Positions 44,542 to 53,457 of a stretch of DNA of 60,520 nt are shown here, piece after piece. Position 1 is the first letter of the stretch; each line of letters starts with the position of its first letter. The notes beneath the pieces are model-generated. The model had not been told where the DNA came from and did not search any database. It was given only the letters and a program-made list of their open reading frames with translations. The stretch comes from Salinisphaeraceae bacterium (GTDB lineage Bacteria; Pseudomonadota; Gammaproteobacteria; Nevskiales; Salinisphaeraceae), in contig NYTH01000049.1 of NCBI GenBank assembly GCA_002683405.1, positions 1 to 60,520 on the forward strand, in the 5' to 3' direction. A program made the position numbers and the translations under genes.

Positions 44542-45795
44542 TCAGCAGGCTGTTGCAGACTGAATAGCCTCTGCGAGGATATCGAGACCATAATTCAGAT
44601 CCTCAAGCGGACTGATCAGTGGCGGCAAGACTTTCAGGACCTTGTCCTTCTCGCCGGTTGTTTCGATGATCATTCCCCGATCAAAACAGGCGCCAGCGAT
44701 GGCGCTCCCATGGTCTGGGATGCGGCAGTCGAGCCCGTTGAACATGCCTCGGCCCCGTACCTGCGCCTCGAAGCCGTCAGCGTCATCGACGATTTGCTCT
44801 AAGCGTTGTCGAATATGTTGCCCGTGCAGATCCACTCGTCGACTCAGCTCGTCACTGGACCAGAATGTCTCAAGGGCCGCACGCGCGGTTACGAACGCAT
44901 GGTTGTTGCCTCGAAACGTGCCGGTGTGTTCGCCCGCTGCCCAGATGTCCAGGTCAGGCCGGATCAGGACCAAAGCCATCGGAAGCCCCATGCCCGAAAT
45001 CGACTTGGCCAGAGTCACAATATCGGGCTTGATACCGGCTGACTCGAACGAGAAAAACGGACCGGTCCGCCCTACCCCCGCTTGAATGTCGTCAACGATG
45101 AGCAGGATGTCACGCTCTCGGCACACTCTTTCCAGGGCCTGCAGCCAGCGATCGCTGGCTACGTGCACGCCGCCTTCTCCCTGGACCGTCTCGACAATCG
45201 CAGCAGCAGGCTGGTCGATTCCGGAGAATGGATCGTCCAGCAAATGCTCAAGATGCTCTTCGGGCCGTTGGCCATCTGCGAAGTAGCCGTCGAAAGGCAT
45301 GGCGTCGGTAGCGCTCAGCTCCACGCCGGCAGATTGTCTCACTTCACCGTTGCCCGTGACGGCTATGGCGCCCAGTGTCATGCCGTGGAATCCACGGGTG
45401 AAATGCAGGATGCCCGACCGTTGCTTGACCTTCCTGGCCAACTTCAACGCGGCTTCCACCGCGTTGGTGCCAGTGGGGCCGGGAAACTGGACTCGATACT
45501 CGAGATGGCGTGGCTGCAGAACCAGCGCTTCAAACGTTTCCAGAAACTCACGCTTGGCTACCGTGGCCATATCCAGCCCGTGCGCTATGCCACCACCAAG
45601 CAGGTATTCCTGCAGCGCCTCACGCATGACCGGATGGTTATGACCGTAGTTCAGGGCCCCGGCACCGCTGAGGAAATCAAGATACCGCCGACCGCTTACA
45701 TCGCTCATCCAATTGGCTTCCGCGGTGGCGAACGTCGTGGGAAATGACCTCACGTAGCCTCGCACAGACGATTCGAGACGTTGTATCGCTTCCAT
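44542..45795 (-). CDS. ectB: diaminobutyrate aminotransferase, EctB-type
   Basis: 417 residues of the class III PLP aminotransferase family. Landmarks: RYLDFLSGAGALNYGHNHP near 38-55, PGPTGTNAVEAALKLARK near 105-122, GVHVASDRW, LLIVDDIQAG, Lys264 in LAKSISGMGLPMAL as the PLP lysine, and GTFRGNNHAF. These match EctB, which makes L-2,4-diaminobutyrate from aspartate semialdehyde and glutamate for ectoine synthesis. ectA and ectC are not in the window, so this is an orphan copy; it could work with catabolic genes instead of synthesis. Confidence 0.85.
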   Translation of the reverse strand: MEAIQRLESSVRGYVRSFPTTFATAEANWMSDVSGRRYLDFLSGAGALNYGHNHPVMREALQEYLLGGGIAHGLDMATVAKREFLETFEALVLQPRHLEYRVQFPGPTGTNAVEAALKLARKVKQRSGILHFTRGFHGMTLGAIAVTGNGEVRQSAGVELSATDAMPFDGYFADGQRPEEHLEHLLDDPFSGIDQPAAAIVETVQGEGGVHVASDRWLQALERVCRERDILLIVDDIQAGVGRTGPFFSFESAGIKPDIVTLAKSISGMGLPMALVLIRPDLDIWAAGEHTGTFRGNNHAFVTARAALETFWSSDELSRRVDLHGQHIRQRLEQIVDDADGFEAQVRGRGMFNGLDCRIPDHGSAIAGACFDRGMIIETTGEKDKVLKVLPPLISPLEDLNYGLDILAEAIQSATAC

Positions 45796-46194
45796 TGAGC
45801 TCTCTTGTCCGTAAAACAGTGGCGGTTACGGTGCCCAGCAGGCAGGGGGTTCACAATATAGGGCCACCTGTAGCCCGGTCGTGGTCACTGAATAGTGCTT
45901 GGGAAGGCGCGGAGGTGTCTGCGTCGGGTGCGTGCGCACGGTGTTTATCCTGCTTGCGGGGTATGCGCTTGCCCCTAGCCATGCCCAGGCTGTCGCCTAT
46001 GGGCGCAACAGCCTTCACGCCTTAGCCTTGACGCCACAAATTCGCAAGCCGGCTTCCGGGCCGTAAACCAGCCGTTATCAGGCCTTCCGAAGAAAGAGGT
46101 TGTTGAGTGGGGGGTTGGCTTACGGGGACGATTTGCACGCCTTCCGCACAAGCTTGGGCGGCCGATCAATCTCTTTGTGCCGGGATGTCGAGAG

Positions 46195-46272
46195 GTCTCC
46201 TCCGATCCGCCCTTCCTCCCCCAAGGGCGGTCACCTGTTGCCCTGTTCCATGCTGGACAGGGCATTTTTTTT
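46195..46272 (+). ncRNA. candidate small RNA with C-rich anti-Shine-Dalgarno loop
   Basis: On the plus strand, between two minus-strand genes, CTCCTCC at about 46198-46204 precedes a perfect 8-bp hairpin CCGCCCTT/AAGGGCGG (46207-46230) whose 8-nt loop is CCTCCCCC. Next is an 8-bp stem TGCCCTGT/ACAGGGCA (46239-46264) followed by TTTTTTTT. This is a terminator with no plus-strand gene upstream. The C-rich loop could pair with ribosome-binding sites. The 5' end and promoter are not identified, so the start is arbitrary. Confidence 0.5.
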
Positions 46273-46274
46273 CT

Positions 46275-46925
46275 TTATTGGCCGTCGGTCAGCATATCGC
46301 GAGGGTTAAGCTTGCCTGCCGCGACGCACATTTTTACCAGATCCACCACCGTCGCCGCTTCGGTTTTTTCCATCAGATGGCTGCGATGCAGTTCCACCGT
46401 CTTGTACGAGATCCCCAGATCGCGCGCAATATCCTTGTTGGTTTTCCCCGCCACGACGCCGTCGAGCACATCGGCTTCCCGAGGCGTCAACGCCTGGAGT
46501 CGGCGCTGCGTGGCTTCGGTCGCTGCCTTCTCGCGTCGGGTCTCCCGATCCACCCGAATCGCCCTGCGGATGGCCTGGAGCAAATGCTCGTGATCGAAAG
46601 GCTTGACGAAAAAATCCTCGGCGCCGTTTCGCATGGCGCGGACCGCAGTGCTGACGCGACCGTGCGCTGTCAGAAAGATGATGGGTGTCGTGGAATCCAG
46701 CTCACGCAAACGCTCCTGCAGTTCCAGGCCGCTCATATCCGGCATGCGAACATCAAGCAGGATGCACCCGCATCCCAACGGCATTGCTTCCAAAAAAGCC
46801 TGGCAGCCCTCGTACACGCAAACGTTCAACCCGATGGATTCGCATAATGCTTTCAGACTTGCGCTGACATCCGGCTCATCGTCAACAATATAAACAGTGG
46901 GTTCGCTGTTGTGATTTTTGCGCAT
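46275..46925 (-). CDS. FixJ-family response regulator
   Basis: 216 residues. Receiver with acidic pair DDE near 15-17, phosphoacceptor Asp58 in CILLDVRMPDMSG and Lys in FFVKPFDHEHL near 105. LuxR HTH LTPREADVLDGVVAGKTNKDIARDLGISYKTVELHRSHLMEK. About 10 residues follow the HTH. No cognate kinase is adjacent; the hybrid kinase at 56.1 kb is a candidate (inference). The candidate small RNA on the opposite strand ends at its stop codon. Confidence 0.93.
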   Translation of the reverse strand: MRKNHNSEPTVYIVDDEPDVSASLKALCESIGLNVCVYEGCQAFLEAMPLGCGCILLDVRMPDMSGLELQERLRELDSTTPIIFLTAHGRVSTAVRAMRNGAEDFFVKPFDHEHLLQAIRRAIRVDRETRREKAATEATQRRLQALTPREADVLDGVVAGKTNKDIARDLGISYKTVELHRSHLMEKTEAATVVDLVKMCVAAGKLNPRDMLTDGQ

Positions 46926-47400
46926 TGCTGGCCGAGTCTTTCGAAGGCCGCGGATTGTATCGCCCTGCCCGATTGTTCCGTGCTACGGCCTCACCCGGAA
47001 ATGGCTAGGCACTTACCCGTAGCCGTTATCAATCAACTGGCGCGTTTTGCTTGCCCCCTCCCGAAGCACCGGCCGCGGGACCATACAAACCGAGCCAATT
47101 TCGACCAGGCCGTTGGCCGACATCATTCGCGCCAGCGGATTGGCTGTCGCGCGCGGCGATCAAGGACTCTTGCCGGTGTTCAATGGCAGATCAGTCGTCT
47201 TGACAGCGGTGCCTATCACGGCCGATGGATGCCTGGCTATCTCTAATTCATGGAGTCTTGTACGGCAATACCCTGTAAGTCGCTTTCCTGATTGTTCGTC
47301 CCGCATGGGCTTTGTCAAGGTCGCAAAGGTCTGAAACGAAACTCGCCAGGGCCGGCTTCAGACAGAGTTGATCGACACACTCAAGGATGAGGTATCAGGC
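46926..47400. other. gene-free stretch
   Basis: No gene recognised. Two overlapping frames (46911-47246, 47047-47334) have no family features. The final bases (GATGAGGTATCAGGC) form the ribosome site for the alcohol dehydrogenase gene. Confidence 0.4.
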
Positions 47401-48564
47401 ATGAAAGCGCTCACTTGGCACGGCACACATGATGTGCGTCTGGACAACGTCGATGATCCGCAGATTGAGGACAGTCGGGACGCGATCATCAAAGTCACGG
47501 CCACAGCGATATGCGGGTCCGATTTGCACCTGTACAACGGGCTGATGCCCGGGATGGAGCCCGGCGACGTGCTAGGTCACGAATTCATGGGTGAAGTCGT
47601 CGAGACCGGCGCCGCGGTGCCGAATCTGAAGAAGGGTGATCGTGTCGTAGTGCCTTTCACGATCTCCTGCGGTAGCTGCTTTTTCTGCAGCAAGCATCTC
47701 TATTCACTCTGCGATCGCTCAAACCCGAACGCCGATCAGGCGGCCGAGGCCATGGGCCATTCTCCCGCGGCGCTGTTCGGCTATTCGCACCTGCTGGGGG
47801 GCATTTCCGGCGGTCAGGCGGAATATGTCCGGGTGCCTTATGCCGACGTCGGTCCGCTGAAGGTCGAATCGGACTTTAGCGACGAGCAACTGCTCTTTCT
47901 GTCGGACATCTATCCCACGGGCTGGATGAGCGCCGACAACGCAGACATCGAACCCGGCGATACCGTGGCCATATGGGGATGCGGACCGGTGGGCCAGTTT
48001 GCTATTCGCAGCGCCTGGATGCTTGGCGCCGGCCGCGTGATTGCCATCGACAGAATAAGCGAACGGCTTGAGCTGGCCGAAGGCAAGGCAGGCGCCGAAG
48101 TCATCAATTTTGACGAGACTGATGTCTACGAAGCGTTACTTGACATGACACGCGGCTTCGGTCCGGATCGCTGTATTGATGCCGTGGGCGCGGAGGCCCA
48201 TGGCGCCGGTGACCCTGAATACACACCCGCAGCGCCGGATGAATCGCGGCCCAACAGCCCAACGGCGATCAACGTAATGATTCGCTGCTGCCGCAAGGGC
48301 GGGCAGCTGTCGGTGCCGGGGGTCTATACCGACCAGGTGGATGGCTTTTCCCTGAATGCACTTATGAATAAGAGCCTCTCGCTCAAGACCGGGCAAACCC
48401 ACATGCACCGCTACATGAAGCCGCTTTTCAAGACGATCGAAAAGGGCCTCATCGATCCCTCTTTCATCATCACGCACCGACTACCGCTGGCAGAAGCGCC
48501 CGCAGGTTACGAAACATTCAACGCCAAGCAGGATCGATGCGTGAAGGTCGTCATGACGCCGTAA
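47401..48564 (+). CDS. zinc-dependent alcohol dehydrogenase (glutathione-independent type)
   Basis: 387 residues from ATG 47401 ([14 protein letters not shown]). The MDR fold shows catalytic zinc ligands Cys in [12 protein letters not shown] near 38 and HE in LGHEFMGE near 60. The structural-zinc loop is [15 protein letters not shown], and the cofactor motif is [11 protein letters not shown] near 198-207. The long insert with [18 protein letters not shown] is typical of the formaldehyde-dehydrogenase-like branch. It lies 132 bp before the aldehyde dehydrogenase gene, so they may form a two-step oxidation pathway (inference). Confidence 0.88.
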   Translation: MKALTWHGTHDVRLDNVDDPQIEDSRDAIIKVTATAICGSDLHLYNGLMPGMEPGDVLGHEFMGEVVETGAAVPNLKKGDRVVVPFTISCGSCFFCSKHLYSLCDRSNPNADQAAEAMGHSPAALFGYSHLLGGISGGQAEYVRVPYADVGPLKVESDFSDEQLLFLSDIYPTGWMSADNADIEPGDTVAIWGCGPVGQFAIRSAWMLGAGRVIAIDRISERLELAEGKAGAEVINFDETDVYEALLDMTRGFGPDRCIDAVGAEAHGAGDPEYTPAAPDESRPNSPTAINVMIRCCRKGGQLSVPGVYTDQVDGFSLNALMNKSLSLKTGQTHMHRYMKPLFKTIEKGLIDPSFIITHRLPLAEAPAGYETFNAKQDRCVKVVMTP

Positions 48565-48696
48565 AGCCCACCGGTTGGCCCGCAAACCGGGGCCGGGACT
48601 TCACGCCGTATTTCTCTGCCGTCCGCACCATCCGAGCAGCGTGGCCGTGGCCACGCCTGCCACGGGATGAACTCGGCGGCCCAACGGAAAAACCGC

Positions 48697-50181
48697 ATGG
48701 ACAGTTTGAACGAGTTGCAAGCCTCTACGCTTTTCAAGGAGCACGCCTTCATCGGCGGCCGCTGGGTGGATTACGCGGACGACGACAGGATCACGGTGGA
48801 TAATCCCGCGGACGGCCAGCCTGTCGCTCGCGTACCGAACCTGCCTGCAGACTATATCGCCGGCGGTATTGATGCCGCCTGCCAGGCATTCGAGCGCTGG
48901 CAGCGGCAACCGGCCGTCAGCCGCGCTGATCGGCTACTTGGCTGGTACGAGCGGATGCTGGAGCAACGGGAAAAACTCGCCCGCTTGATGACTCTTGAAC
49001 AGGGTAAACCCCTGGCCGAAGCCCGTGCGGAGGTGGAATACGCCGCAAGCTTTTTGCGGTGGTTTGCCGAAGAGGCGCGTCGTGCCCGCGGAACGACCAT
49101 CCCGTCTGAAGAAGCCGAATTTGTCACCGGCTCGGTAAAAGAGCCGGTCGGCGTCGTGGCGCTGGTCACCCCGTGGAATTTCCCGCTGGCCATGATTACT
49201 CGCAAGGCAGCCGCGGCGCTCGCAGCCGGCTGCACGGTCCTTGTCCGGCCGGCGAAGGAAACCCCCTTGAGCGCCCTGGCGCTGGCAGAATTGGGGAGTC
49301 AGGCGGGACTGGATGAAGGCGAGTTCAACGTACTGACCACCCAGGGCGAGCGATTTGTTGAGTGCATGGCCGCGGATGCCCGCGTGCGCGCACTGTCGTT
49401 TACCGGCTCCACGCCGGTGGGCCGAAAGTTGATCGAGCAATCGGCCGGGACCATAAAGAACGTGTCCATGGAGCTGGGCGGCAACGCGCCATTTATTGTG
49501 TGTCGCGACGCCGACCTTTCGCAGGCGGTCGATAGCGCCATCGCAGCCAAGTTCCAGACCACTGGCCAGGATTGTATTGCGGCCAATCGATTCTATGTTC
49601 ACCAGGACCTGTACGAGAGTTTCATAGAGCAATTCTCCGAGAAAATGAATGCCCTGCCGGTGGGTAACGGTCTGGACGAGCAGACCCGCATCGGGCCCCT
49701 GATTCATGAAGGCGCGGTCGAAAAGGCGAAACGGCTGGTGACCGACGCTTGGGAAAAAGGCGCAGACATCAGCGGTCGCGATCAAATTGAGGCGCCGGGC
49801 AAGCGATTTTTCATGCCCACGCTGATAGCAGGCATGAATGAAGGTATGGCCGTGGCCCAGGAGGAAAGCTTTGCGCCTATAGCCCCCGTGGCGCCCTTCA
49901 GCCGTGACGACGAGGTACTGGCGGCCGCAAACACCACCGAATTAGGCCTGGCAGCGTACGTCTGCGGCCGCGATGAGGGCCGGGTCCGGCGATATCTGCG
50001 CGAGCTCGAGTTCGGAATGGTCGGGGTCAATACCATGGATATTACCGGGCCCCACGTACCCTTCGGGGGCATGAAGCAGGCGGGCCTGGGACGCGAAGGC
50101 GCGCACTGCGGAATGGAGGAATTTCTCGAAACCAAATATTTCTGCCTCGGCCCTGCTGATAATGGCCGGGGGCCGGAGTAA
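48697..50181 (+). CDS. NAD(P)-dependent aldehyde dehydrogenase, GabD/DoeC-like
   Basis: 494 residues. The start at 48697 (MDSLNELQAS) matches family length; an in-frame ATG at 48667 adds ten unlikely residues. Motifs: VTPWNFPLAMITRK near 157-170, SFTGSTPVGRKL near 230, ELGGNAPFIV with catalytic Glu, and GQDCIAANRFYV with catalytic Cys. It resembles succinate-semialdehyde dehydrogenases; in halophiles a related enzyme (DoeC) oxidises aspartate semialdehyde during ectoine breakdown. The substrate is not settled by sequence. Confidence 0.9.
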   Translation: MDSLNELQASTLFKEHAFIGGRWVDYADDDRITVDNPADGQPVARVPNLPADYIAGGIDAACQAFERWQRQPAVSRADRLLGWYERMLEQREKLARLMTLEQGKPLAEARAEVEYAASFLRWFAEEARRARGTTIPSEEAEFVTGSVKEPVGVVALVTPWNFPLAMITRKAAAALAAGCTVLVRPAKETPLSALALAELGSQAGLDEGEFNVLTTQGERFVECMAADARVRALSFTGSTPVGRKLIEQSAGTIKNVSMELGGNAPFIVCRDADLSQAVDSAIAAKFQTTGQDCIAANRFYVHQDLYESFIEQFSEKMNALPVGNGLDEQTRIGPLIHEGAVEKAKRLVTDAWEKGADISGRDQIEAPGKRFFMPTLIAGMNEGMAVAQEESFAPIAPVAPFSRDDEVLAAANTTELGLAAYVCGRDEGRVRRYLRELEFGMVGVNTMDITGPHVPFGGMKQAGLGREGAHCGMEEFLETKYFCLGPADNGRGPE

Positions 50182-50213
50182 AAGCAGGCGTCACTGCCCG
50201 GAAGGAGCGTGTC

Positions 50214-50954
50214 ATGAGCCGTACCGCAGTCCTTTATCGAATGGTCATGGAGGACCATCTCTGCCCCTTCGGTCTGAAATCGAAGTCCTTGTTGAAGAGA
50301 AAAGGCTTTGATGTCGAAGACCACCATATGACCAGCCGGGAACAGACCGAGTCCTTCAAGCAGCAGCACAACGTGGATACCACGCCACAGACCTTCATCG
50401 GCGACGAGCGTATCGGCGGTTACGACGAACTGCGCCATTACTTCGGCAAGCACGTCAAGGACGAAGACGAGACCAGCTTCAAGCCCGTGATAGCGATTTT
50501 TGGCACCGCTTTCTTGCTGGCCCTAGCCTGCAGCTGGGCCGCGTTCGGCTCGGCCCTGACGGTCAGGGCCTTCGAATGGTTTATTGCCCTGGCCATGACC
50601 CTTCTCGCTGTTCAGAAGCTTCAGGACGTCGAGAGCTTTTCCACCATGTTCCTGAACTACGATCTGCTGGCTCAACGCTGGGTGCCGTATGGCTATCTCT
50701 ATCCGTTCGGTGAGGCGCTGGCCGGCATCCTGATGGTGGCGGGCACGCTCACCTGGGTGTCCGCCCCGGTCGCGCTCTTTATTGGCAGTGTGGGGGCGAT
50801 CTCTGTTTACAAGGCGGTTTATGTGGACAAGCGAACGCTTCGGTGCGCCTGCGTGGGCGGAGGCAGTAATGTTCCGCTGGGCTTCGTGTCGCTGACTGAA
50901 AACCTCATGATGGTCTTCATGGGCTGCTGGATGGCACTCAAGGGCCTCCTTTAG
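50214..50954 (+). CDS. glutaredoxin-MauE fusion protein
   Basis: 246 residues after GAAGGAGC. The N-terminal glutaredoxin domain (about 5-78) has the redox centre CPFG instead of the usual CPxC, so it is a monothiol type, then TTPQTFIGDERIGGYDEL. The C-terminal part (about 90-245) has four membrane helices of the MauE/DoxX-like type, with LRCACVGGGSNVPLGFVSLTENLMM near its end. MauE proteins support disulfide transfer to periplasmic proteins. This fusion is known in other proteobacteria. Confidence 0.85.
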   Translation: MSRTAVLYRMVMEDHLCPFGLKSKSLLKRKGFDVEDHHMTSREQTESFKQQHNVDTTPQTFIGDERIGGYDELRHYFGKHVKDEDETSFKPVIAIFGTAFLLALACSWAAFGSALTVRAFEWFIALAMTLLAVQKLQDVESFSTMFLNYDLLAQRWVPYGYLYPFGEALAGILMVAGTLTWVSAPVALFIGSVGAISVYKAVYVDKRTLRCACVGGGSNVPLGFVSLTENLMMVFMGCWMALKGLL

Positions 50955-51040
50955 ATGCAGACATCTAGCAGACACCCGGATTCTGATCGCGCTCGGAACC
51001 TCCAGCGGTCCAGCCTGCGGGCAGCATTGGACCGGAGTCG

Positions 51041-52120
51041 GTGCGCCTGGCAACCGCGGGCCCTCTGATGCGCGGCCGCGACCCACACCACACGCTCTTC
51101 TGGCCGGAGGTCACGCTGGCATCGCTGGGCGTGCTGGCGGCCCTGTACGTGGCGCGCAGCCTGATGCTTCCGCTGGTTCTGGCGTTGCTCATCAGCCTGC
51201 TGCTGGCACCGCTGGTATCCCTTCTGGCGCGATGGTTCGTACCGCGAGGGCTGGGGGCGGCGCTCATCATGGTCGCGCTGGCTGGCGTGCTTATATTAGG
51301 TGGATACCTGCTAGCCGACCCGGCCCAACGCTGGATTGACCAAGCGCCCAGGGCCATCAATGAACTCCAGCAGAAGCTGGCGCCCATTACGCAGAAACTG
51401 AACAGCGTCTCTGAAGCAGCGGTGGACGCGACAACCGACGGCCAGGCGACCGAAGACGTCGACGTAGAAACCGGCAGCGGCCTGAGCATGCGCGATGCAT
51501 TTCTTCAGCAGGCGCGGGAGTTCGGACTGGGCTTTGTGTTGTTCTTTTTCCTCTTGTACTTTCTGCTTGCCTGTTCGGATCAGCTCAAGCGGAACCTCAT
51601 GCGCGCCCTCGCCACGGAAAAAAACCGACAGCGCGTGCTGGGCGTTCTGCAGAGCATGCAGCGGCGCATTTCCCGCTACCTGCTTACCATCACGGTGATC
51701 AACTCGGTGCTGGGGGCGCTGGTGGCCCTGCTGACCTGGTGGTTTGACTTGCCGAATCCGCTGCTGTGGGGCGTGGTGGCGGGTACGCTGAACTTTGTCC
51801 CCTATCTTGGCCCGATGGTCACGCTCACAGTTTTGCTGGCCGTAGCGATTACGTCGCTGCCCACAGCCAGCGCTGTCTCCCTGGGGCTGATTTTTTTCGC
51901 ACTGACCTCACTCGAAGGGCAACTGATCACGCCCACTATTGTCGGACGAAATGTGGCGCTAAACCCGGTGTTCGTGTTTCTCGCGCTGATTTTCTGGGGC
52001 TGGCTGTGGGGCGTAATAGGGGCACTGCTGGCGATCCCCATCATGGTGTCCTGCAAGATCGTCTGTGACGAGGTACCCCGGCTCAAGCCGTTGGGCATCA
52101 TGCTCGGCAGAAGCCGCTGA
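51041..52120 (+). CDS. AI-2E/PerM family membrane transporter
   Basis: About 359 residues with GTG 51041 after GGAG (short spacer), or ATG 51068 as alternative. Seven to eight hydrophobic segments and the family pattern YLLTITVINSVLGALVALLTWWF, NFVPYLGPM and EGQLITPTIVGRNVALNP near 295-312. The family includes TqsA and YhhQ-like exporters of AI-2 and sodium/proton antiporters of halophiles (UPF0118). A soluble region (about 75-150) with LQQKLAPITQKLNSVSE precedes the last helices. Confidence 0.88.
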   Translation: MRLATAGPLMRGRDPHHTLFWPEVTLASLGVLAALYVARSLMLPLVLALLISLLLAPLVSLLARWFVPRGLGAALIMVALAGVLILGGYLLADPAQRWIDQAPRAINELQQKLAPITQKLNSVSEAAVDATTDGQATEDVDVETGSGLSMRDAFLQQAREFGLGFVLFFFLLYFLLACSDQLKRNLMRALATEKNRQRVLGVLQSMQRRISRYLLTITVINSVLGALVALLTWWFDLPNPLLWGVVAGTLNFVPYLGPMVTLTVLLAVAITSLPTASAVSLGLIFFALTSLEGQLITPTIVGRNVALNPVFVFLALIFWGWLWGVIGALLAIPIMVSCKIVCDEVPRLKPLGIMLGRSR

Positions 52121-52248
52121 CGGCTTCACACCTGTGAAACGGTTCTCCAGCCTTCCGTAAACCCGGCTTGCGGCGTCGCCCGGCCTCGCCCAGGCAACTC
52201 CGGCAACGGGCATACCCCCGCTCTGGCGCCCGAGACCATTCAGGCTTG

Positions 52249-53163
52249 TCAGCTGGCGTGAATATCCTTCATGTCGAGTGGCCCACAGTTCTGTCTGGCG
52301 GCGAGGAATTCCGGACGCGGCTCCTGACCGCTGTAGGGCTGTGCAAGCGTGTTGTCGACGCTGTTATAGACGAAGAAGAGATTCGATCGCGGCCAGGGCG
52401 ACAGATTCTTGTTCGAGGCATGCAGCGTGTTGCACTCGAACAATAGCAGCGAGCCGGGCCGACCCTTGGGTGCAGTGATCCCGCCCTGATTGGCCAGGAA
52501 TCTGAGGTTTTCGGTATCAGGTACGCCGATTCTCTGCGCCTTGAGCGAGTCCTTCCAGTTGTTTTCCGGGGTCTGCTCGATCGCCGGCACAAAGTACTGA
52601 TGCGAACCGGGAATAAGCATCAGGGGGCCATTGAACTCGTTGTTGTCGGTGAGCATCAAAGACGCGGACAGCGCGCGCATGCGCGGCATGCCGTCCTCCA
52701 CATGCCAGGTCTCAAAATCCGAATGCCAGTTGAAGCCGTTTCCCTGAAACCCGAATTTGTCGTTGATCCGGGATTGGTGAATATAGACATCGCTGCCCAG
52801 CAGCTGCCGCACCATGCCCAGGACACGAGGATCACGGGTCAAGGCGTCAAATCGATCAGACAAGGTGTGCATTGAAAACACCGAACGCAATTCACCCGAG
52901 TCCGGATCGCTGATGACCTCGTCCGAATCCATGAAGGCCTTGTCTTCGGCCATGTCCGCCAGCTCATCGAAGAAAGGCTCGACTCGCTCGCGGGAGAAGA
53001 AGCCCTCGAACCATAGAAACCCATCCCGCTCGTAGCGGGACAACGCCTCTTCATCCAGCGGACCGTCCCAGCGGCTTTCGTTGCGGGCATGGATGACCGG
53101 GTCGCGCCGAAAAAACCGCTCCTGCGGTTTGCCCGTGCGGGTGGGATATACGTCCTGAGTCAT
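52249..53163 (-). CDS. ectD: ectoine hydroxylase
   Basis: 304 residues of the non-heme iron, 2-oxoglutarate dioxygenase family. The metal-binding residues are at His147, Asp149 (NWHSDFETWH) and His248 (CNTLHAS), exactly the EctD spacing. The signature segment FNWHSDFETWHVEDGMP is present. It converts ectoine to 5-hydroxyectoine with oxygen and 2-oxoglutarate. It is divergent from the doeA-eutB operon, so hydroxylation and breakdown genes share one control region. ectABC genes are not adjacent, as is common for ectD outside the cluster. Confidence 0.96.
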   Translation of the reverse strand: MTQDVYPTRTGKPQERFFRRDPVIHARNESRWDGPLDEEALSRYERDGFLWFEGFFSRERVEPFFDELADMAEDKAFMDSDEVISDPDSGELRSVFSMHTLSDRFDALTRDPRVLGMVRQLLGSDVYIHQSRINDKFGFQGNGFNWHSDFETWHVEDGMPRMRALSASLMLTDNNEFNGPLMLIPGSHQYFVPAIEQTPENNWKDSLKAQRIGVPDTENLRFLANQGGITAPKGRPGSLLLFECNTLHASNKNLSPWPRSNLFFVYNSVDNTLAQPYSGQEPRPEFLAARQNCGPLDMKDIHAS

Positions 53164-53457
53164 AAGCTAAAGCGTTCCGGCTGATGCGAATTCAAGGTAG
53201 CCGACGTTCCGCTTCACGATCGCCGCCACCGCTGGCGAACCGAAGCTTGTAACAGCAGCCTGCCGCTTCGCTTGGGGTCTTGCCCCAAGGCATTCTCGGG
53301 TAAGCCGATAGGGCGTTCGCACTTTGCCTATGTTCACGACAATCCCGGCTGCTGGCGCTGCGCGTGCCTAGCGATTCTTACGGGTCATTCCGGGTTTTAT
53401 CGCGGTTCGCCTTTGTTAGCGTGTGCAAACTCATTTTTACGCCCTTGTTGCATCACC
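53164..53457. promoter_or_regulatory. shared intergenic control region of ectD and doeA
   Basis: 294 bp between the divergent starts. No EnuR/MocR gene is present nearby. No operator could be picked out with confidence; the region carries a possible AT-rich stretch with TTGTTAGCGTGTGCAAAC just before doeA. The doeA start lacks a clear ribosome site. Confidence 0.4.

Noticed and set aside
46100-46847. Overlapping plus-strand frames around 46.1-46.8 kb
   Set aside because: Shadow frames of the FixJ-type regulator; only the non-coding small RNA signal at 46.2 kb is kept.
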